Origin: a virus
IMG/VR virus record: IMGVR_UViG_3300027708_001885
Coordinates: 38,378-102,377 of that record
Length of the DNA: 64,000 nt
Strand: one strand, 5' to 3'
Below the pieces are notes generated by a model. The model worked only from the letters and a program-made list of their open reading frames with translations. It did no database searches and was not told where the DNA came from. Of this stretch, positions 1 to 8,419 are shown piece by piece (within the stretch, counting starts at the first letter, position 1; every line of letters begins with the position of its first letter). The position numbers were made by a program, and so were the translations under genes.

Positions 1-177
1 CCATTCAACACAATCGTTTAATTTTTGATTATACCAAACCATACCCGGCTCTGCTTCTTCTACCACCTGTAATCGCCACCAATGATTGCTTCTTCGATGT
101 AGTGTGGGTTTAATCATAGGCTGCTCCAAAGCCCACTTTTTAAGGACCTTGTCCAATTCGCTAAAGTCTAAGTTCAA
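1..177 (-). CDS. Partial hypothetical protein (runs off the window edge)
   Basis: An open frame of 59 codons runs off the left edge. It starts with a TTG that overlaps the TGA of the upstream gene (TTGA), preceded by a purine-rich stretch. The visible N-terminus begins MNLDFSELDKVLKK and contains a tryptophan-rich patch (NHWWRL). No family is recognised. The start-stop overlap is the usual coupling in this minus-strand cluster and is the main support for the TTG start. Confidence 0.5.
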   Translation of the reverse strand, partial: MNLDFSELDKVLKKWALEQPMIKPTLHRRSNHWWRLQVVEEAEPGMVWYNQKLNDCVEW

Positions 178-701
178 ACTTTTTTCTTTCTAGGATAAGT
201 CCGGCGTTTGGTCTTAGTTTCTTTCATAACCAAAGGACCGTGGCTAACATCTTGTTTAGACTTTTCTAATGCGGCATGGATAGCATCGGCACTGATATTA
301 TCTTCATCAGCCATATGTTCTTCATGTCTATCAAATTCTTCATTTAAACTTACAGATCCTATGCCATTATGTCCGTCACCTGTAAATTCATCATTTGTTG
401 AGATTATTGCCATTCCAGTTCTAGCCAACATTCGATGTGCGGCATCTGGATCGGTAAAAGCTTCACGCAAACTACCCACATGCCCATCTTTAGTTTGACT
501 AATAGTTTCCCAAGTCCGAACTTCGAGCAAAGGTTCAATTTCAGTTGGAATAGCTATAACATAGTGAATGTTTTGACTCCAACCTTCTTGCCTGATAATA
601 AAAGTTTGAACAATTTTACCCTCAGTAGATTTGATATTATTTTTGCTAACACCGTAAATCCAAACGACATCCCCTATATTATATTTCTTTTTAATTGACA
701 T
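174..701 (-). CDS. Hypothetical protein, 175 aa
   Basis: The N-terminal 60 residues (IGDVVWIYG..., ...IHYVIAIP) read like a small SH3-like beta-barrel seen in phage proteins that begin 'GDxVW'. The middle is acidic. The C-terminus is very basic (KTKRRTYPRKKK), which would fit nucleic-acid binding. Its start overlaps the end of the 57-aa gene upstream by 11 nt, so the two are probably co-translated. I do not recognise a family and assign no function. Confidence 0.75.
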   Translation of the reverse strand: MSIKKKYNIGDVVWIYGVSKNNIKSTEGKIVQTFIIRQEGWSQNIHYVIAIPTEIEPLLEVRTWETISQTKDGHVGSLREAFTDPDAAHRMLARTGMAIISTNDEFTGDGHNGIGSVSLNEEFDRHEEHMADEDNISADAIHAALEKSKQDVSHGPLVMKETKTKRRTYPRKKKV

Positions 702-864
702 GTGTTTCCTTAACGCTTACGTTACCTTTAGACTCTAGCATGTCTTTGATAAACTTAATAGCTTTTCTATCGGTATCGTAAACGTATTCTGCGTCCTCGT
801 CATCGGATCGCAAAGTTACAACAACGCCATTTTTTACCTTACGGATTTCGATTGACTCAAACAT
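691..864 (-). CDS. Small hypothetical protein, 57 aa
   Basis: An ATG-initiated frame of 57 codons (MFESIEIRKVKNGVVVTLRS...) has an amphipathic beta-strand start, an acidic DDEDAEY segment and a basic tail. It ends inside the next gene with an 11-nt overlap and lies just below the glycosyltransferase gene. It resembles small conserved phage proteins in composition, but no family is recognised. Confidence 0.65.
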   Translation of the reverse strand: MFESIEIRKVKNGVVVTLRSDDEDAEYVYDTDRKAIKFIKDMLESKGNVSVKETHVN

Positions 865-874
865 AGTTTTACCT

Positions 875-1657
875 TTATTGTGGTACGCTCAAATTATAGT
901 TAAAGTGGAATATACCGATATGAGCAACTTCTCTGCTCAATTCTTGATCACACCAAACTTCATATCCTGTCTTTTGAGCCTGCTGACAGAAATAAATGTC
1001 CTCACCAATTTCAAGATTAAGTTCTGGAACAAATTCTTGCAAGTAATGCGGTTGTGGAATTTTTTCATAAACTTCACGCTTGCACAGTACCATACCGTGT
1101 GGCAGTACATCAATCAATTCCATTGCAGGACTTTGATCTGTAGTGTGAAATTCTGTAAATGATCCAGCTTTACCAGTCATACCTGTAAAGTTGGGATTTG
1201 GAAAACGGCGACGACGATAGTTTGCGCCAACAATATCTTTGTTCCGTGCCAATAAACGCATAGGTGCGTCGATGGGAAATTTCATATCACTATCGACCCA
1301 CCAAATGTAATCAAAATCTGACTTTAGAAAAATATCAACTAGGTTACGACGAGCAATGGTAATAACTGATCCAATGTTGAATGCACAGTTGATCTTAATA
1401 CCGTTGGCAACCATATTAGCAGCCGCCATGGCCAGGTGCTGTGCAAACTCAGCATTAACCATTTCCATTGCGGGCACAGCAATCATAATACTTGGAGGTT
1501 TCCCTGCAGGACGTTGTTGCGCCGCTGGGTTTGGCCTAAAGTTTGTAGGCATTGGTTGTCCAGTCGGTGGCCGACTAAATGCTGCTTGCATAGCCGCAGT
1601 AGCCGCAGTCGGAGTAGGCCTGTTTCCTGTTGGAATGTTTAGTTTACCTTTTTTCAT
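875..1657 (-). CDS. GT-A-fold glycosyltransferase-like protein
   Basis: This 260-aa protein has a low-complexity Pro/Ala/Gln N-terminus (about residues 1-55) followed by a GT-A nucleotide-sugar transferase-like domain. A hydrophobic strand (IMIAVPAMEM) opens the fold. WWVDSDM at about 119-125 supplies a DxD-type metal and sugar-nucleotide site, and a later GEDIYFCQQA segment looks like the acceptor-side acidic motif. It would move a sugar from a nucleotide donor to an unknown acceptor (glycan, protein or modified DNA base). The disordered N-terminus is unusual for the family. Acceptor and sugar cannot be read from sequence. Confidence 0.7.
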   Translation of the reverse strand: MKKGKLNIPTGNRPTPTAATAAMQAAFSRPPTGQPMPTNFRPNPAAQQRPAGKPPSIMIAVPAMEMVNAEFAQHLAMAAANMVANGIKINCAFNIGSVITIARRNLVDIFLKSDFDYIWWVDSDMKFPIDAPMRLLARNKDIVGANYRRRRFPNPNFTGMTGKAGSFTEFHTTDQSPAMELIDVLPHGMVLCKREVYEKIPQPHYLQEFVPELNLEIGEDIYFCQQAQKTGYEVWCDQELSREVAHIGIFHFNYNLSVPQ

Positions 1658-1675
1658 GTATTTCCTTTATTGTTT

Positions 1676-1704
1676 ATAATAACATGTTTCTTGATAAAAT
1701 GCAA
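1676..1704 (-). promoter_or_regulatory. Sigma70-like promoter for the GT gene
   Basis: A -35 TTGCAT and a -10 TATTAT are separated by 17 nt, about 20 nt upstream of the GT start codon; an AAAGGAA ribosome site lies between. Weaker than the other promoters listed, but the spacing is canonical. Confidence 0.45.
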
Positions 1705-1721
1705 TGACTTTTATTACCATT

Positions 1722-2456
1722 TTATCGTTTATTAGATTCTTGAAGACTTAATGTATCAAAAAATTCTTTCTTTGTACCCGGGTCCTTGTTAAATGCACCT
1801 TTGAGTACAGATGTAGTTGTTGAACTATCATGTGCCATAATACCTCGATTTTCACAGCATCCATGTGTCATTCTCAAATAGACTCCGACGTTTTCACTGT
1901 CTGTGGCTTTAGAGATCTCCCTAGCAATGTCATTACAAAGTTCCTCCTGGAGAGTACCTCTACGGGCGCACCATTGGGCGATTCGTGTATATTTGGACAA
2001 TCCGATGAGCTTCTGGGCGGCAATAATGCCAATATAAGCAACACCGCTAACAGGTTGGTGATGATGAGAGCACATACTACGAAGCTCACTGCGGACAACC
2101 AGCATACCTTCGTAGCGGTCCTCCGAATCATTTGGAAAAGCGGTTGCATCTGGTGCTGGTTCATATCTACCTGCCATTATCTCATTAAAATACATTTTGG
2201 CCAGTCTACGTGCTGTACCTTTGCTATTGGGATCATTCTCTCGGTCAATTAACAATGTGTCTAACACACTTTCAAATGCCTCTGTTGCCTCGTCGATTAA
2301 CTGATCAACGTCTGTAAAGTGAACGTATTCGCTAACATTGTCCCCTGCCCAAAAACGCTTGCCTTCACGTTTCATCTTCATGCGGATTTGTCCTGCCAAA
2401 GTACCTTCACTATAATCGCCCTCGTCCATGTTCTGGTATGATACCGGTTCTGTCAT
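1722..2456 (-). CDS. folE: GTP cyclohydrolase I
   Basis: FolE converts GTP to 7,8-dihydroneopterin triphosphate, the first step towards folate and also towards queuosine/7-deazaguanine. The 244-aa protein has the zinc ligands of the family: Cys129 and the following His-rich CSHHH segment, and the second Cys in HGCCENRG at about 199-206, followed by the conserved AHDSSTTT stretch near the C-terminus. The length is normal for the full enzyme. An AGGAAAA ribosome site precedes the ATG and a good promoter lies upstream. Phage FolE often feeds 7-deazaguanine DNA or tRNA modification, but no QueD, QueE or QueC is in this window, so the pathway here is open. Confidence 0.93.
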   Translation of the reverse strand: MTEPVSYQNMDEGDYSEGTLAGQIRMKMKREGKRFWAGDNVSEYVHFTDVDQLIDEATEAFESVLDTLLIDRENDPNSKGTARRLAKMYFNEIMAGRYEPAPDATAFPNDSEDRYEGMLVVRSELRSMCSHHHQPVSGVAYIGIIAAQKLIGLSKYTRIAQWCARRGTLQEELCNDIAREISKATDSENVGVYLRMTHGCCENRGIMAHDSSTTTSVLKGAFNKDPGTKKEFFDTLSLQESNKR

Positions 2457-2498
2457 TTATTATTTTCCTATGTTAAGGCAGCGGATTGCCATTTGTTA

Positions 2499-2527
2499 AT
2501 TGTATAGTATTTAGATTCGTGTGTCAA
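2499..2527 (-). promoter_or_regulatory. Sigma70-like promoter upstream of folE
   Basis: TTGACA, 17 nt, TACAAT on the minus strand, about 42 nt upstream of the folE start. Near-consensus for a housekeeping host sigma factor, which suggests early or middle expression. Confidence 0.75.
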
Positions 2528-2559
2528 TGGTTTAGGATAATCTGAGGAAAGTATTCTTT

Positions 2560-2616
2560 TTAATTGCTACCTACAAATCCATAACCAATAATGCCAACTC
2601 TTTCTTGATCAAACAT
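2560..2616 (-). pseudogene. 18-codon remnant of a Rossmann-fold dehydrogenase N-terminus
   Basis: Directly behind the preceding gene, with TAATG stop-start coupling, a frame encodes MFDQERVGIIGYGFVGSN and stops. VGIIGYGFVGS is the GxGxxG dinucleotide-binding start of UDP-glucose/nucleotide-sugar 6-dehydrogenases, which is common in phage sugar clusters. All downstream domains are missing, so this is best read as a decayed gene start. A functional micropeptide cannot be excluded. Confidence 0.55.
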
Positions 2617-2843
2617 TACTTGGTAAGGCCCATAAAAATAAGTTCACGCTCTGTGACATTGGCCACAGGTTTAAGCCAACCGTGCTGGATACATTCTAGT
2701 ATAAGATCTTTGTAATTTTCAGGGCATCGTTGACTAATTTCAATTCCGGCTCGATTAGCCTGCTCTAGGCCGGCAGTAATTACAAAATTAGGATCGCCCG
2801 GTTTGATAGTGCGAATTTGGCTTTGGTGAACAGTGTATGTCAT
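2616..2843 (-). CDS. Hypothetical protein, 75 aa
   Basis: A small soluble protein (MTYTVHQSQIRTIKPGDPNF...) of a type often seen in T4-like phages, ending MGLTK. Its ATG lies 6 nt after a TATAAT -10 box, so the transcript is predicted to be leaderless; no Shine-Dalgarno sequence is visible. The stop overlaps the start of the dehydrogenase remnant. No function is recognised. Confidence 0.7.
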   Translation of the reverse strand: MTYTVHQSQIRTIKPGDPNFVITAGLEQANRAGIEISQRCPENYKDLILECIQHGWLKPVANVTERELIFMGLTK

Positions 2844-2849
2844 GCTACT

Positions 2850-2878
2850 ATTATAGCATACAATTTAAATTAGATCAA
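2850..2878 (-). promoter_or_regulatory. Sigma70-like promoter giving a leaderless transcript
   Basis: TTGATC, 17 nt, TATAAT, then AGTAGC and the ATG. The expected transcription start coincides with the start codon. The -35 box overlaps the stop of the upstream protease gene. Confidence 0.65.
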
Positions 2879-3600
2879 CGATCTATCCAATCTTTATTGC
2901 GATATGGTTTGCCAACATAGGCCAATGGAAGATACCGAACTACCTTTTTCTTAACACGCTGTACAATAGGATGATTGTGATCGTGCTCAAATGCCTTTAG
3001 ATACATTCTCCAACTATTGTGACGTCTTTGTTTGCCCTTTTGATTTTCGTTTAAGTAATCAATAATTGAATCGTAATCACCCTTAAACTTGTCAATCATT
3101 TCACAGGCAATGTTAAACGCATACGCATCTATCTCATCAGAGGATCCTAAGTATTCTTGTTCTAATCTTACCTTAGTCCTGTTAGCTGTACTTTCATAAT
3201 CCGGAAGTATTTTAAACTTTCTACGTCTGTACTGCCTCATATGTATCATTTCATGTAGTAGTGTATCTGCTATGTTAAGGCACATGCTTTTAAAACGTTT
3301 AGGAGTCATACAAATTGTATCATCCACTACAGGATATGCAAACACTATTTCAATACATTTGGTTTTTTCTTGATCTAAATCGCTGTAATAAGCACCACCG
3401 ACCCATATTTGGTTCTGTTCAATCTTTGGATCAAATTCTCGTTTTATTTTAAGGGGTGCAATTTTTTTTAATTGCGTGGATAGTTTTGTATGGATTTGCT
3501 GGATAGTTAGTGTACGTCCAACAATATTAGGATAGAGAGAGTATATGAAACCAGCTATAGTTTCTCGAGTTAATCCAGCCCAATTAAACTTGATTCGCAC
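2875..3600 (-). CDS. SprT-like zinc metalloprotease
   Basis: The HExxH zinc motif HEMIH lies at about 116-120, preceded by a helix (LNIADTLL), with a downstream acidic SSDEIDAYAFN segment that could supply the third ligand. This is a zincin/SprT-like layout seen in many large phages. The start is GTG, chosen because AAGGAT lies 6 nt upstream and no ATG fits. The protein is strongly basic at the C-terminus, which would suit DNA association. The substrate is unknown; a role in cleaving DNA-bound or host proteins is inference. Confidence 0.72.
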   Translation of the reverse strand: MRIKFNWAGLTRETIAGFIYSLYPNIVGRTLTIQQIHTKLSTQLKKIAPLKIKREFDPKIEQNQIWVGGAYYSDLDQEKTKCIEIVFAYPVVDDTICMTPKRFKSMCLNIADTLLHEMIHMRQYRRRKFKILPDYESTANRTKVRLEQEYLGSSDEIDAYAFNIACEMIDKFKGDYDSIIDYLNENQKGKQRRHNSWRMYLKAFEHDHNHPIVQRVKKKVVRYLPLAYVGKPYRNKDWIDR

Positions 3601-3654
3601 GTTCTATCCTTTGATATAATAGTAGTTATCAGTTTTGCATATAGATATTATATG

Positions 3655-4167
3655 CTATGTTAATTTTATTATATTTACGCCAGATTTTTCTAAAAACTCT
3701 ACTCCTGACTTGTCCCTATAACTATTGCGGTAATATACGCTAGATATGCCGGCGCCATATATGCTTTTAGCACACTCCAAACACGGAGAGTGAGTGACAA
3801 ACATAGACGCACCGGTTCCGCCGACTCCGCCCCGTTTGGCTAATTTATCTAACGCATTTCGTTCAGCATGAAGCACCTCTGGTTTAGTTTTTAATCCATA
3901 ACGTACATCACGTTGGGCACCTTCATGCCATCCTTCGTAAGGATATTTGGCTTCAAATTCGTCAGGGTCAAGCCAACCACCTGCTCCTGCATCCCACACT
4001 CGATCTTCACAGTTGTTATCCCACCCTGCAGGCATACCATTGTAGCCATAGCTGATAACACTGTCGTCTTTGACAATGACAGCACCAACTTGCAATCGTA
4101 CAGCATGACTTAATTGGGCAGTCCGATCTGCCCAGTCCATATACAAGTCTATAAATTTTTGTTTCAT
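3655..4167 (-). CDS. dCMP/deoxycytidylate deaminase
   Basis: The protein converts dCMP to dUMP, feeding thymidylate synthesis. It carries the cytidine deaminase zinc site: HAE at 100-102 and PCLEC at 128-132. An additional Cys/His-rich insertion (around NNCED and HEGAQRD) is typical of ComEB/T4 cd-type enzymes, where it can bind a second zinc. Its 170 aa is normal for the family. The gene overlaps the next gene by 4 nt (ATGA). Phage enzymes of this kind support the high dTMP demand of DNA synthesis. Confidence 0.92.
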   Translation of the reverse strand: MKQKFIDLYMDWADRTAQLSHAVRLQVGAVIVKDDSVISYGYNGMPAGWDNNCEDRVWDAGAGGWLDPDEFEAKYPYEGWHEGAQRDVRYGLKTKPEVLHAERNALDKLAKRGGVGGTGASMFVTHSPCLECAKSIYGAGISSVYYRNSYRDKSGVEFLEKSGVNIIKLT

Positions 4168-4919
4168 TTGTATTCACTTCCGTCTTTTGAATTATATTTT
4201 ACATCTGGATCAAAGTGTTCGAACTGATCGTATCCTGGTTCGTCGGGTAACACCCGTTTACCTACAAACCAATTACCGATGTGTTTAATTATGTTTTTAC
4301 CGTAATAATTTTTTACATTGGCAGAAGTTTGTACTTTTTGTTCTGCTAATACTCTGCCTATAAGACCTTCATTGAGATTATGATCGTAGAATTGTTTATA
4401 GGGGATTTTTGTTGCACTCAAAGGATATAGACTAGCCATTGGTGAAAATATGACACTACCTTTAGTGTATCTAAAATTTTTGTATATTAGATCAGTAGAT
4501 TCTGCTTTTGGGTCTGTCTCGGTTGCATACCATGCTTGCCTTGCCAATTGAATTTGGCTTATTTCAAGATCGCTATTCAGCAACTCTATTAAATCGGTGA
4601 TCAATACAGGCTGTTGTATCAGTACATCATCTTCCATATGGAAAACATAATCGTAATCTCTATCTTTAATTAGATCCCAGAATTGACTCCATGTAACACT
4701 TAGACCTAAATTTTCTTCATGCAGTATAATCTCATCATATCCAAACAACTTAACCAATTCAGTTATCATTAAGTTATTTCTAGTCTTAGGATAATCGTCT
4801 ATAAAAATTTTATGTACTTCACAACCGTAGAAATTTAAATTAGCTTGACACTGTAGGGTTGGGATTAGATATTCTAATCTATTTGTAGAAAACACAACCT
4901 GACAGATTTTATAGGTCAT
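4164..4919 (-). CDS. GT-A glycosyltransferase-like protein
   Basis: The N-terminus (KICQVVFSTNRLEYLIPTLQ) and the DYVFHMEDDVLI motif near residue 90-101 fit a GT2/GT-A fold with an acidic metal site. The spacing and length (251 aa) match compact phage glycosyltransferases. It is bounded by 4-nt and 1-nt overlaps with dCMP deaminase and the oxygenase gene, forming part of a four-gene GT/oxygenase block. The target glycan is not predictable. Confidence 0.72.
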   Translation of the reverse strand: MTYKICQVVFSTNRLEYLIPTLQCQANLNFYGCEVHKIFIDDYPKTRNNLMITELVKLFGYDEIILHEENLGLSVTWSQFWDLIKDRDYDYVFHMEDDVLIQQPVLITDLIELLNSDLEISQIQLARQAWYATETDPKAESTDLIYKNFRYTKGSVIFSPMASLYPLSATKIPYKQFYDHNLNEGLIGRVLAEQKVQTSANVKNYYGKNIIKHIGNWFVGKRVLPDEPGYDQFEHFDPDVKYNSKDGSEYK

Positions 4920-5467
4920 TAGTATGCCTCTACGTCAAAAAAGAATGTTTGGAACAATCGACCATTTTCTTTACTGTCACCGAAGTAATCTAAACTTGCA
5001 TGAAACAGGTCACCTCTGTAGAGTATAAGTCTGTTGTACTTGTTGCCTATTCTATCGAATAAATCCCACTTGGTATAATCGTATCCTTCATGATAAGATT
5101 CGGTACGTCTATATTCGCCTGTTGCCTTATGTCGATATAAACCTGTGCCTCCTGTGTATGGTGCATCTGGTGTTAGATAGCATACTCCTGCCCATTGATT
5201 ATAGTGATCGGCATGTATCCATGTTCTGTCCTGTGCAGTAGCCAATTGAAAAGCCCCAGTACATCCTTGATTCTCAAACCAGTTAGTTACATTACCGACA
5301 GAATTCATCCAATACTGTATTGCATCTTTAACATCATCTGGCAGGTAGGGTTTTGTTCGTACTCCGGGATAGTTACCTGTAACATCAAACGATTGTTCTA
5401 GTGCATATTTTCTTACAGCATCTGGATCGCTATAAAAATTATCAACAATTAATAATTCTAAATTCAT
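4919..5467 (-). CDS. 2OG-Fe(II) oxygenase-like protein (DUF6445 type)
   Basis: WIHADHYNQW gives the H-x-D iron pair (H85, D87), and GDLFHAS gives the distal His at 156, all in a double-stranded beta-helix context (NRLILYRGDLFHAS). The 'ADHYNQWAGVCYLTPDAPYTGGTGLY' region resembles the DUF6445 family. Such enzymes hydroxylate small molecules or protein side chains using 2-oxoglutarate. It lies between two glycosyltransferase genes, so a sugar- or amino-acid-modifying role is plausible. Substrate unknown. Confidence 0.7.
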   Translation of the reverse strand: MNLELLIVDNFYSDPDAVRKYALEQSFDVTGNYPGVRTKPYLPDDVKDAIQYWMNSVGNVTNWFENQGCTGAFQLATAQDRTWIHADHYNQWAGVCYLTPDAPYTGGTGLYRHKATGEYRRTESYHEGYDYTKWDLFDRIGNKYNRLILYRGDLFHASLDYFGDSKENGRLFQTFFFDVEAY

Positions 5468-5468
5468 A

Positions 5469-6230
5469 TTAATACCTTAAAAATTGACCACCAGCTCCGT
5501 CCCACCCGTATACTACCCAATCTGTTTCAATAATATTTGGCTCATATACTCTTGTAAAAAAGTATAACAAGGTTTCTACATCATATATCGAACCGTTAGG
5601 GTGATTGGTAAATGTTGCAATGACTCTGTAAATATCTAATATTCTGTCCATATTCATTCTGCCCCATCCGTATAGGACAGACGAGTACTGATAGAGTTTA
5701 TTATCATTTTGAATAGCACGACGATCTACTATTTGATAATTCCAGCTGTCATTCCATTCATACTTGAAAGGATGTTTAAAGAAGATTTTATCGAGATTTT
5801 CTTCATTGAGCAAACTGGTATCAAAATTACTATCAACAAAATACCGTCCACTCATTTTAAAGTAGTAGTCGTATCCGTCTAAAACACTTCTGTACTTTTC
5901 GATGAACTTGACCAACATTAACGACTCGCCGAAACTCTTGTTAGGGTGTGTTCTGACTAATTCAAATATATCAGGAAATTCTTCCTTAACTGACACAAAC
6001 ACAAGATTTTTCTGATAACCTAGTGTAGACTTATATTGCTCGTAATCTTCTGATGCATCAATTAGAAAAATAGTAGTATCAGCTCCAGCCATCATATCAA
6101 GTGATGCTATAGTAAAGATGGTGTGTTTAAATCTATCAGCACTTGAAAAGGTTGTTCGTACCTTACTGTATGTAAGTGGGTTAGTATTATCGACATCAAT
6201 AACACTGGTAATTAAAAATGCTTTTTTCAT
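5469..6230 (-). CDS. Glycosyltransferase-like protein
   Basis: 253 aa with alternating hydrophobic strands (AFLITSVIDV, TIFTIASLDMM, TTIFLIDAS) and a DYYFKMSGRYFVDSNFD segment, which resembles WavE/LPS-type glycosyltransferases with 'KxRtD'-like motifs. The motif here reads KMSGRYF, so the catalytic assignment is weak. It overlaps the GT4 gene upstream by 4 nt and is almost certainly co-expressed with it. Confidence 0.5.
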   Translation of the reverse strand: MKKAFLITSVIDVDNTNPLTYSKVRTTFSSADRFKHTIFTIASLDMMAGADTTIFLIDASEDYEQYKSTLGYQKNLVFVSVKEEFPDIFELVRTHPNKSFGESLMLVKFIEKYRSVLDGYDYYFKMSGRYFVDSNFDTSLLNEENLDKIFFKHPFKYEWNDSWNYQIVDRRAIQNDNKLYQYSSVLYGWGRMNMDRILDIYRVIATFTNHPNGSIYDVETLLYFFTRVYEPNIIETDWVVYGWDGAGGQFLRY

Positions 6231-7249
6231 TCTCTGTAAAAATCCTTAGCCTGTAGTTTCTTAAAATATTCATCAAATTTTTTGTGTACTACAGATTCCT
6301 CGCAGTTGACCCATGCCCAATCTCTACAGGCTTTGGGATCTATGAGATGTATGTTTTTTAATGCTGTAACAAATTCTTTAAACTCTCTGCAACGATATCC
6401 CGTAACACCGTGTACTACTGTTTCAGTAAAACCACCCCAGTCTGTTGTAATTGCAGGTGTACCGCAGAAATACCCCTCAACCACCATATTGCCAAACGGC
6501 TCGACATAGTAAGTGGGCCCAATAATGGCCTGTGCATCACGCATCAATTCTTTTCTTTGATCGGAGCCAACTAGTCCTACACAGGTTACGTGCTCGGGTA
6601 TTTCTTTATATCCCATATCCGTGAGACTACCCGGACCAGCAATGATTAGCTTATGTCCAGATTTCTCTGTAGCCTGTATCGCAATGTGTATGCCTTTACT
6701 TTCAATTACACGGCCGAAGTACAGTATATAGTCTTTCTTTTTTGCAGAATATTCAAACTCGTCGGCACTAAATCCATTTGGAATAACTGCATCATACCAG
6801 CTGGGAGTCATCAACATACCTCGTTCACCATACATCATATGTTGCTGTGCATAGCTGACAAATACTCGATAAGGCGCAAATACTGCTTTAGTTTCGTAAC
6901 CGATGCTTGGTTCGACAATCAATAGGTCCTTATTTGCTTCGGCTGCTTCTCGATTCTCCCAACCATGGAAACACATGATTAAATCGCCGGTACGTTTACG
7001 CAGGGCAATTTCTTTGCCTGCACGTTTATTGTATTCTTTTATGTTAGTTTGATTATCATTATATATGTTAGGCAAACACACTATGGTTTTACACGGCACC
7101 TGGCACCCTACAATACCGTAATGAACACAATCCCATCCTAGCTTCTGCATGTTCTCGACAAATTTTATCACAGCTATTGAGAACGCATCTATCCTTCTAT
7201 CAATATGAACAGGACTGTATGGACTACTTAAAATGTGCAATGTTGACAT
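6227..7249 (-). CDS. GT4-family glycosyltransferase
   Basis: A GT-B retaining glycosyltransferase. The C-terminal half has the family hallmarks: YFGRVIESKGI, KLIIAGPGS, and EPFGNMVVEGYFCGTPAITT, corresponding to the E-x7-E donor-binding motif. The length of 340 aa is complete. Together with three neighbouring genes it forms a small glycan-modifying set in front of the tRNA-Arg gene. Donor and acceptor are unknown. Confidence 0.85.
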   Translation of the reverse strand: MSTLHILSSPYSPVHIDRRIDAFSIAVIKFVENMQKLGWDCVHYGIVGCQVPCKTIVCLPNIYNDNQTNIKEYNKRAGKEIALRKRTGDLIMCFHGWENREAAEANKDLLIVEPSIGYETKAVFAPYRVFVSYAQQHMMYGERGMLMTPSWYDAVIPNGFSADEFEYSAKKKDYILYFGRVIESKGIHIAIQATEKSGHKLIIAGPGSLTDMGYKEIPEHVTCVGLVGSDQRKELMRDAQAIIGPTYYVEPFGNMVVEGYFCGTPAITTDWGGFTETVVHGVTGYRCREFKEFVTALKNIHLIDPKACRDWAWVNCEESVVHKKFDEYFKKLQAKDFYRE

Positions 7250-7271
7250 ATTATTAATTATCGCTAATCAA

Positions 7272-7346
7272 TGGCCGGCCCTGCAGGAATTGAACCCACA
7301 TCGCATGGTTCGAAGCCACGTATTCTATCCATTGAACTAAGGGCCG
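7272..7346 (-). tRNA. tRNA-Arg (TCG)
   Basis: Cloverleaf with acceptor CGGCCCT/AGGGCCG, anticodon loop CTTCGAA, T-loop TTCAATT and encoded CCA. It is isolated from the main array, between the GT4 and kinase genes. Confidence 0.92.
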
Positions 7347-7350
7347 CAAA

Positions 7351-7827
7351 TTAAGTAGCAAACCAAACTTCATCAAACCCTTCTTCCAAAGAAGGTGGGT
7401 CTGCTGTTAGATCAAAAGCCATTTGTTCTACTACACTTATTGGAATCTCTTTACCAGGTCGACTTGCTAAACGCTTGGCTAATTCTTCTTTTTCAGGAGT
7501 CTTAAACACTACTGCAATCTTGTAGTAGTCTGGCAACATGTTGAACTTACGAGCACGACTTGCAATAGTTGTACTGGTCTGATCCCAAATGATATCACGC
7601 TTCATTTCACGGGCCGCAATTACTTCCTTGGCCATGAGATCAACAGCAGTGGGCATGAAATCTGTAAACACTTCGGAATAGGTACGACCCACTTCCTTGG
7701 CATAGATTTCAACCCACTTGTCTGTACTGATGCGAGCACAGGTTATTGCCCATTCCTGATCATCTACCCATGTAGACTTACCTGAACCAGGCACTCCGAC
7801 TAGTACATATAATTTACATCGTTGGTC
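7351..7827 (-). CDS. P-loop kinase, polynucleotide-kinase-like
   Basis: A Walker A GVPGSGKST lies at residues 12-20 when the start is placed at MDQRCK. That ATG has an AGGA 6 nt upstream and lies inside the end of the upstream gene, so I prefer it to an earlier ATG. IIWDQTSTT resembles the lid or substrate motif of T4 PseT-like and Zeta-like kinases. The protein could phosphorylate 5' ends of nucleic acid or nucleotides. The neighbouring phosphoesterase makes an RNA/DNA end-healing pair plausible, but that pairing is inference. Confidence 0.75.
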   Translation of the reverse strand, partial: DQRCKLYVLVGVPGSGKSTWVDDQEWAITCARISTDKWVEIYAKEVGRTYSEVFTDFMPTAVDLMAKEVIAAREMKRDIIWDQTSTTIASRARKFNMLPDYYKIAVVFKTPEKEELAKRLASRPGKEIPISVVEQMAFDLTADPPSLEEGFDEVWFAT

Positions 7828-8419
7828 CATTGCCGTTCCTAAATGTAATTGATCCACCTTCTTCAACAATGCGCTTTTTTACATCCTCGAACAAGATGGG
7901 CGCAAAGTCCGGAGTCTGCTCAACGCAAACACAATGATAACGAACATCGTTCTCGTCGCTGTACAAGACTTCTCCTGTACGGGCATCGACACCCCTGGCC
8001 TTCTTGACACGATTTGCATGTAAATGACCGTGAACGTTAACACCGAATCGACCTAAGCTGTCACTATGTAAAGGAATATGACTAAAGATCATACCCTCTA
8101 CAACGTGATAGGCTCGCAATTCACGGAAGTAAGCTCTGTATTCGTCATCTCGGAAGATGTCGTGGTTACCGCGGATTAAGACCTTGTCGCCGTTCAAGCG
8201 AGCTAATGTCTTTAATGCCTTACGGTTAATAACCACATCGCCCAAATGATATATTTTATCTGTGGGCTTAACACGTTCGTTCCAAGCCTTGACCATGGCT
8301 TCGTCCATTTCTTCAGGACTGTCCCAAGGACGTAACTTTGTGACACCGTCGTTACGAGTGAACTTACAGACACCCATGTGTCCGAAGTGCGTATCACTCA
8401 CTAAAAATGTCGCTGTCAT
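7814..8419 (-). CDS. Calcineurin-like metallophosphoesterase
   Basis: All motifs of the family are present in order: D9-T-H11, GD at 60-61, GNHD at 84-87, a single His in FSHIPLH, and GHLH at 131-134. At 201 aa it matches the small YfcE/phage-type enzymes that hydrolyse phosphodiesters or phosphomonoesters with two metals. It overlaps the kinase gene downstream by 14 nt and the small gene upstream by 26 nt. Confidence 0.9.
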   Translation of the reverse strand: MTATFLVSDTHFGHMGVCKFTRNDGVTKLRPWDSPEEMDEAMVKAWNERVKPTDKIYHLGDVVINRKALKTLARLNGDKVLIRGNHDIFRDDEYRAYFRELRAYHVVEGMIFSHIPLHSDSLGRFGVNVHGHLHANRVKKARGVDARTGEVLYSDENDVRYHCVCVEQTPDFAPILFEDVKKRIVEEGGSITFRNGNGPTM

